DNA of 12,103 nt from Actinomycetota bacterium (GTDB taxonomy: Bacteria > Actinomycetota > Humimicrobiia > Humimicrobiales > Humimicrobiaceae): contig JAMDDL010000044.1 of assembly GCA_023488645.1 (NCBI GenBank), positions 1,916-14,018 on the forward strand. The letters run 5' to 3'. Positions 7,649 to 12,103 of the stretch are shown piece by piece. Positions within the stretch are counted from its first letter, which is position 1, and each line of letters starts with the position of its first letter. Made by a program: the position numbers and the translations under genes. Below the pieces are notes generated by a model. That model did not search any database. It was not told where the DNA came from and worked only from the letters and a program-made list of their open reading frames with translations.

Positions 7649-8092
7649 TTAATCATCTGATGATTGTGAAGTAAAACGCAGTGCAAGCAGATAACCTTCA
7701 AGACCGAAACCGCTGATTACCCCCTTTACAGCAGGCGATATAACAGATAATTTCCTCCAGTTTTCTCTTGCGTGGATATTTGAGATATGCACTTCAATAG
7801 TGGGAATTTTACAGGCAAGCAAAGCATCATGAATTGCGTAACTGTAATGAGTTAATGCGCCAGGATTTATTATAATAAAATCTTTAATACCAATACATTC
7901 ATGAATTTTGTCAATAATATTTCCTTCATGATTTGACTGAAAATATTCCAGACTTAAATTTTGCTTGTCAGCAAAAGCTAAAAGATGTTCATTATAAAAA
8001 CTGTCAAAATCCTTTTCACCATAAATTTTTTCCTGTCTTTTTCCTGTTAAATTTAAGTTAGGGCCATTTATTATTATTATTTTTTTTGCCAT
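7649..8092 (-). CDS. aroQ: 3-dehydroquinate dehydratase, type II
   Basis: This enzyme converts 3-dehydroquinate to 3-dehydroshikimate, step three of the shikimate pathway, by the type II trans-elimination as a dodecamer of small flavodoxin-like subunits. At 147 residues it has the family length and all motifs: NGPNLN at 10-15, the active-site loop with Arg19 and Tyr24, QSNHEG at 52-57, INPGALTH at 75-82, and EVHISNIHAREN at 100-111 with catalytic His102. The ATG is preceded by AGAGGAAG about 6-8 nt away. It follows aroB by 38 nt. The short C-terminal tail TSQSSDD is polar and probably disordered. Confidence 0.97.
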   Translation of the reverse strand: MAKKIIIINGPNLNLTGKRQEKIYGEKDFDSFYNEHLLAFADKQNLSLEYFQSNHEGNIIDKIHECIGIKDFIIINPGALTHYSYAIHDALLACKIPTIEVHISNIHARENWRKLSVISPAVKGVISGFGLEGYLLALRFTSQSSDD

Positions 8093-8130
8093 AATGTCTT
8101 CCTCTTAAATGCTGCTTTAAAGTTTATGTT

Positions 8131-9243
8131 TTAAGTTAACATATTATTTATGATACTGTTTTTTACAATATTTTCATTTAAATTATTATAAATTACAGGT
8201 TTATTTAACCCTTTAAGCAAAATAAATCTATTTTTGCTGGAAGTAAATTTTTTGTCATACTTTAAACTTTTCATTATCTTTTTGATACTTATTTTAGAAA
8301 TAAATTTCGGAAGCTTTAAAATATCATATAAAGCCAGAATATCTTTTTTAAAATCTCTTTTTAAATAACCAAGATTTTCAGACATATCCAGCGCACAAAG
8401 TATACCCAGCGATACTGCTTGTCCATGATTTATGTTATCAAATCCGATGGTTTTTTCCAGTGCATGCCCGATTGTGTGGCCAAAATTTAAAAACTGTCTT
8501 TCATTTAAATCAAATTCATCTTTTTCAACAATTTCTGCTTTTATTTTTATGCATTTATAAATAATATTTTCAAAATCTGCATTTTCAATGATTTTAAACA
8601 ATCTGTTTTCATCATTTTTATAATTGCCTGATATATTTAATATGTCATCAATAATCTGATAATCAAATACAAGGCCGTATTTAATTATTTCACCGAACCC
8701 GTTTATTATCTCATTTTCATCAAGAGTTTTTAAAAGTTCAGGGTCTGTTACTATAAGATGCGGTTGATAAAAACAGCCTATGATATTTTTGGTATTTTTA
8801 AAATTAATGCCGGTTTTGCCTCCTATACTGCTGTCAACCTGTGCAATTATTGTAGTAGGATACTGAATTAGCTTTATTCCGCGATTAAAAGTAGCTGCTG
8901 CAAAACCTGCAATGTCTCCTGTGACACCGCCGCCAAAGGATAAAATAACATCGTTTCTATGAATATTCATTTTCAGAAGCTGCTGGTAAATATATTTCAA
9001 AGTATCAATATTTTTATACTTTTCCCCGTCATTTATTATAATTGTATTTAATTTAAAGCTTGTGCAAAGTATTTTATTTATTCTTTCACCATAAATTCCG
9101 TATAACTTATCATTTAAAATAACAATTAAATTATTAAAATTGCTGAAATTTTCCTTAATATGATAAATAATGCCGCCGGTTATATTATTTTCAATTAAAA
9201 CTTTATATTTTCTGTTTAATGTTTTTATTTCTACTGATTTCAT
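8131..9243 (-). CDS. aroB: 3-dehydroquinate synthase
   Basis: AroB cyclises DAHP to 3-dehydroquinate, step two of the shikimate pathway, using NAD and a divalent metal. The 370-residue product fits the family. It shows the NAD-binding GGGVTGDIAGFAA at 104-116, PTTIIAQVDSSIGGKTGIN at 129-147, and metal ligands Glu185 (GFGEIIKYG), His256 (NFGHTIGHALE) and His273 (INHGQAVSLG). The C-terminal part is lysine- and isoleucine-rich, in keeping with the low GC content. The ATG at 9243 lies 60 nt after aroK and has only a weak purine-rich stretch upstream. With aroK, aroQ and aroC it forms a four-gene shikimate block. aroA, aroE and the DAHP synthase gene are not in the window. Confidence 0.97.
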   Translation of the reverse strand: MKSVEIKTLNRKYKVLIENNITGGIIYHIKENFSNFNNLIVILNDKLYGIYGERINKILCTSFKLNTIIINDGEKYKNIDTLKYIYQQLLKMNIHRNDVILSFGGGVTGDIAGFAAATFNRGIKLIQYPTTIIAQVDSSIGGKTGINFKNTKNIIGCFYQPHLIVTDPELLKTLDENEIINGFGEIIKYGLVFDYQIIDDILNISGNYKNDENRLFKIIENADFENIIYKCIKIKAEIVEKDEFDLNERQFLNFGHTIGHALEKTIGFDNINHGQAVSLGILCALDMSENLGYLKRDFKKDILALYDILKLPKFISKISIKKIMKSLKYDKKFTSSKNRFILLKGLNKPVIYNNLNENIVKNSIINNMLT

Positions 9244-9303
9244 ATTTCTTAATTTCTGATTTTTTAAGTTTTGTGAAACTATAAAACAGGAGAAGCTTAT
9301 ATA

Positions 9304-9822
9304 TTAATGCATTTTTAAATAATCTATAATATCCTGCGCTATAAGATCAGGAGATTTCCTGTTAATATCAATTTCAAGATCGCAATTATTTTTATAAATA
9401 TCTTTTCGCACATTCATCATTTGTGCAATTTTCTGTTTTAAATCAGCTTCCTTTAAAAGAAGAGGTCTGTCTTTTACATCTTTTAATCTTTCATAAGCTT
9501 CCGGTTCTGACATGTGCAGATAAACAACAAAACTGTTTTCCCTTATTATTTCTATGTTTTCCGCAGTGCAAAAAACTCCGCCGCCGCATGCAAAAACACA
9601 GTTTTTATTATTATAAATTTTCTTTATAACCTTGCTTTCAATTTCTCTGAAGAAATTTTCCCCGTGTTGTTTAAAGATTTCACTTATGGTAGTGCCCTGA
9701 ATATATTCAATAAGTTTATCAGTATCAAGAAATAAAAAATTTAATTTATCTGCAAGCATTTTACCTATTGTACTTTTACCGCTTCCCATAAATCCAATCA
9801 GGGACAAATTTTGTATAAACAT
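9304..9822 (-). CDS. aroK: Shikimate kinase
   Basis: Shikimate kinase phosphorylates shikimate at the 3-OH with ATP, step five of the pathway. The 172-residue protein is a compact P-loop kinase: Walker A GFMGSGKST at 10-18; LDTDKLIE with Asp33 and Asp35 (metal and shikimate contact); FFREIE with shikimate-binding Arg59; ACGGGV at 78-83 (Walker B region); and the lid arginine in DRPLL at 119. The ATG has no strong ribosome binding site. The upstream gap to aroC (289 bp) is mostly filled by the second structured repeat, which is unusual for the middle of an aro operon. Its 32-nt leader shows nothing convincing as a promoter. Confidence 0.96.
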   Translation of the reverse strand: MFIQNLSLIGFMGSGKSTIGKMLADKLNFLFLDTDKLIEYIQGTTISEIFKQHGENFFREIESKVIKKIYNNKNCVFACGGGVFCTAENIEIIRENSFVVYLHMSEPEAYERLKDVKDRPLLLKEADLKQKIAQMMNVRKDIYKNNCDLEIDINRKSPDLIAQDIIDYLKMH

Positions 9823-9860
9823 TATTTTTTACAACTTTCTGAAAATATTTTTTATATGTC

Positions 9861-10089
9861 AGCATATCCCTTTTCGTGATAGAAACAAAAGTAAGACTGA
9901 AAAGATCGACGGTTGGGTATTGAGAAAACCTTATGAAGGCTGAGCGGGCATGGTTCCTCTCTCTTTAGAGAGGAGAGCGAAGCCTGAAATCAGAGCAAGC
10001 TTTGACTCGCAGGGGCAAAGCTTGCGTGTTTTCAAAATACCCAGCCATCGATCCAATAATTTATTTTCTATCAAAAAATTGGAAATGCT
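9861..10089 (-). repeat. Structured palindromic repeat, copy B (inverted relative of copy A)
   Basis: This 229-bp element aligns with copy A after reverse complementing. The core 9920-10028 is nearly the same as 6249-6352, including GCTTCGCTCTCC and GCCCGCTCAGCCTTCA. The ends pair imperfectly (9861-9885 with 10065-10089, 20 of 25). The inner stem 9904-9929 with 10028-10053 matches at 22 of 26, and two of the four mismatches allow G-U pairing. The second hairpin has an 8-bp stem here against 6 bp in copy A. It starts 22 nt after the aroC stop and ends 38 nt before aroK, so it may affect aroK expression. No transposase or clear target-site duplication was seen. Confidence 0.85.
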
Positions 10090-10111
10090 TCCTTAAATAT
10101 TAAATATTTTC

Positions 10112-11275
10112 CTAAATATTTCTTAAATAATTAATATAATTCTTGTAGTTTTCAAACATTTCTGTTACATTATCTCTTCCAAATTTTTCCTGAAATGCAT
10201 CCGCTAAAACAAGGGAAATCATTGATTCTCCGATAACTGAAGCAGCAGGAACAGCACACACATCAGATCTTTCCTTTAAACTGATTTGCTCATTTTTGGT
10301 CTTTAAATTTATTGTTCTTAAACCCTGTGAAGTTGTAGGTATTGGTTTCATATAAGCAGAAACTACAAGATCTTCTCCATTTGTGATGCCTCCTTCAATT
10401 CCTCCTGCATTATTTGTTTTTCTGTAAAAACCCTGCCTGTCATCGTAAAATATTTCATCATGAAAACCAAGACCTGTTGAACTTGCTGAAGAAACCCCGC
10501 TGCCGATCTCAACAGCTTTTATTGCAGGGATACTCATGACAGCATGTGCAATTTTAGCATCAATTCTTCTGTCCCACTGGCAGTATGAACCAAGACCTGC
10601 AGGAAGTCCTTTTACAAATACTGTAAATTTACCGCCTAAAGTATCTCCATTTCTTGCTGCCGCATCTATTTCATTTTTCATTCTGATTGAAATTTTCTCA
10701 TCCGGGCATCTCACATCAGATTTTTCAGCAAGTAAAAACAAATCTTTATTAAAATTCTTAATATTAATTTCAAATCTGCCAATCTTTTCAACAAAGCTGT
10801 ATACAAAAACATTAAAAACTTCGAGTAAAATTTTAGCAAAACTCCCTGCAGCTACCCTTATGACAGTTTCACGGGCGCTGCTTCTTTCAATAACATTACG
10901 TATATCATCAAACCTGTACTTTACATATCCTGAAAAATCTGCATGACCCGGCCTTGGATTTAAAATTTTTTCAGAATTCTCAATGTCTTTAATATCTAAA
11001 GCTTCCGGTGACAACCTGTCTTTCCAGTTTTGCCAGTCCTTATTAAAAATTAAAAAAGATATTGGAGAGCCCAGTGTTATTCCGTTTCTTATGCCTGAAA
11101 TTATTTCAAGTTTGTCATCTTCAATTTGCATTCTCATGCCGCGGCCATATCCTGACTGTCTTCTCTTTAATTCATTATTAATGAAATCAAAATCAATATT
11201 TGCTCCTGAAGGGAAGTCGTCAATAATGCCGCAAAGAGCTTTGCCATGTGATTCACCTGAACTTAAAAATCTCAT
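10112..11275 (-). CDS. aroC: Chorismate synthase
   Basis: Chorismate synthase forms chorismate from EPSP, the last shared step to aromatic amino acids, folate and quinones. It needs reduced FMN. The 387-residue product carries GESHGKAL near the start with catalytic His10, RRQSGYGRGMRM at 38-49, RPGHADFSGYVKY with the second catalytic His111, ERSSARETVIRVA, and the C-terminal NNAGGIEGGITNGEDLVV and MKPIPTTSQGLRTI motifs. No separate flavin reductase domain is present, so reduced flavin must come from elsewhere. The ATG has AAAGG upstream and lies 27 nt after pilD. The stop is TAG, followed 22 nt on by the structured repeat. Confidence 0.98.
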   Translation of the reverse strand: MRFLSSGESHGKALCGIIDDFPSGANIDFDFINNELKRRQSGYGRGMRMQIEDDKLEIISGIRNGITLGSPISFLIFNKDWQNWKDRLSPEALDIKDIENSEKILNPRPGHADFSGYVKYRFDDIRNVIERSSARETVIRVAAGSFAKILLEVFNVFVYSFVEKIGRFEINIKNFNKDLFLLAEKSDVRCPDEKISIRMKNEIDAAARNGDTLGGKFTVFVKGLPAGLGSYCQWDRRIDAKIAHAVMSIPAIKAVEIGSGVSSASSTGLGFHDEIFYDDRQGFYRKTNNAGGIEGGITNGEDLVVSAYMKPIPTTSQGLRTINLKTKNEQISLKERSDVCAVPAASVIGESMISLVLADAFQEKFGRDNVTEMFENYKNYINYLRNI

Positions 11276-11302
11276 ACTTGCCTTTACCTGTTATTAAAGT
11301 TA

Positions 11303-12052
11303 TTAAATAAATTTAAGATACCAGTTAATAATTTTATCACCAAAAAATAAAGCAACAATACATCCAAAGGAAATAAAAGGACCAAAAGGTATGGTTTGCT
11401 TTAACTTTTTCTTTTTTATCAGCAGCATAATTAATCCATATATCGAACCTGCCAGAAATCCTATAAAAAGTCCCGGAATAATTTTTTCAACTAAAAATGA
11501 ACCTGCCATCAAACCAAGTTTAACATCACCCATACCCATTCCTGCAGGATATATCAGGTTTATTAAAAACATGAATATAAATGCCCCAGATGCAAATGAA
11601 AGTATTATCCACCATCTCTGCGGCATCATTAAAATATTTATAAGCAGTCCTGCCGCAGTAAGAGGAATAACAACAGCATTTGGAATTAATTCATATTTAA
11701 TATCAATAAATGATACTGCTATCAAACCTGAAATTAATAATAAAGACAGCAGTAAATTAAAGCTTAACCCGTAAAAATAAAAACTTATTACATAGAGCGC
11801 TGAAGTAAGAATTTCTGCAATCGGATAGAATGCTGAAATTCTGCGCCTGCAGTTACGGCATCTGCCCTTTAATATTATAAATGATATTACTGGAATATTA
11901 TCAAAAAATCTGATTTTAGTATTACAGTCAGGACAAAATGAAAACGCTTTAATACTGATTTTTCCTGGAAGCCTGTAGATTAAAATACTTAAGAAACTTC
12001 CTACAGCCATGCCACAGACAGCAATAATAATATAATAAATTATTCTGCTCAT
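11303..12052 (-). CDS. pilD: Type IV prepilin peptidase / N-methyltransferase
   Basis: This membrane aspartic protease (family A24) cleaves the leader of type IV prepilins and pseudopilins and methylates the new N-terminus. The 249-residue protein begins with a membrane segment (about 5-25). A cytoplasmic zinc-ribbon-like loop follows, with Cys40, Cys43, Cys65 and Cys68 (two CxxC pairs), and then about six more hydrophobic segments. The catalytic aspartates are Asp117 in SFIDIKYELIPN and Asp176 in the GMGD (GxGD) motif. The four cysteines indicate the bifunctional bacterial type rather than a peptidase-only form. A purine-rich AGAAGG lies very close to the ATG. The gene heads the aro block, and no pilin or pilus assembly gene is in the window. 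The symbol could equally be comC or gspO. Confidence 0.94.
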   Translation of the reverse strand: MSRIIYYIIIAVCGMAVGSFLSILIYRLPGKISIKAFSFCPDCNTKIRFFDNIPVISFIILKGRCRNCRRRISAFYPIAEILTSALYVISFYFYGLSFNLLLSLLLISGLIAVSFIDIKYELIPNAVVIPLTAAGLLINILMMPQRWWIILSFASGAFIFMFLINLIYPAGMGMGDVKLGLMAGSFLVEKIIPGLFIGFLAGSIYGLIMLLIKKKKLKQTIPFGPFISFGCIVALFFGDKIINWYLKFI

Positions 12053-12103
12053 TTCCTTCTTATGCTGATAATAATAAACTGCTTTTTAAATTAAAATATT
12101 ATG

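Noticed and set aside
7630..7660. Possible rho-independent terminator after aroQ (ATTAA, loop, TTAAT, then T run)
   Set aside because: The stem is only five A-T pairs, too weak to stop transcription, and such strings are frequent at this base composition.
10536..10946. 136-codon plus-strand open frame
   Set aside because: It lies wholly opposite aroC, whose motifs are unambiguous; it is an antisense shadow, as are the other plus-strand frames in the window.

Overview
The window is a strongly AT-rich stretch (roughly 30% GC by eye) of a bacterial chromosome. All twelve protein-coding genes lie on the minus strand, so the text follows transcription from the right edge to the left. In that order they are: a type IV prepilin peptidase (pilD); chorismate synthase (aroC), shikimate kinase (aroK), 3-dehydroquinate synthase (aroB) and type II dehydroquinase (aroQ); an M24 Xaa-Pro peptidase (pepQ); elongation factor P (efp); NusB; the TlyA rRNA 2'-O-methyltransferase; NAD kinase (nadK); the DNA-repair SMC-like protein RecN; and CTP synthase (pyrG), whose 3' end is cut off by the left edge. 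No tRNA, rRNA, CRISPR array or transposase gene was seen.

The order aroC-aroK-aroB-aroQ-pepQ-efp-nusB and the order tlyA-nadK-recN-pyrG are both familiar. In Mycobacterium tuberculosis they occur as two separate clusters, and related arrangements occur in Bacillota. Here they are joined end to end. With the low GC content, this suggests a low-GC, possibly deep-branching Actinobacteriota lineage or a Bacillota relative. This is an inference from gene order and composition only. The catalytic residues I checked are intact in every gene, except the PyrG His-Glu pair, which lies beyond the window.

Most gaps are short (3 to 100 nt), as expected of one or a few operons. Likely internal promoters precede pepQ (an extended -10) and efp (a -35/-10 pair followed by a 17-bp palindrome). 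Four shikimate-pathway genes sit together. The remaining genes serve translation (efp, tlyA), transcription antitermination (nusB), NADP supply (nadK), recombination repair (recN) and CTP synthesis (pyrG).

The least explained part is a pair of related, highly structured repeats of 221 and 229 bp (6190-6410 and 9861-10089). They lie in opposite orientation in the pepQ-efp and aroC-aroK gaps. Each has imperfect terminal inverted repeats, a long inner stem and two internal hairpins. The copies differ by changes on both sides of stems that preserve pairing, so the fold looks conserved, either as a MITE-like mobile element or as a structured RNA family. A second surprise is an exact head-to-tail 74-bp duplication of the 3' end of nusB (4954-5101), which now forms the leader of tlyA.
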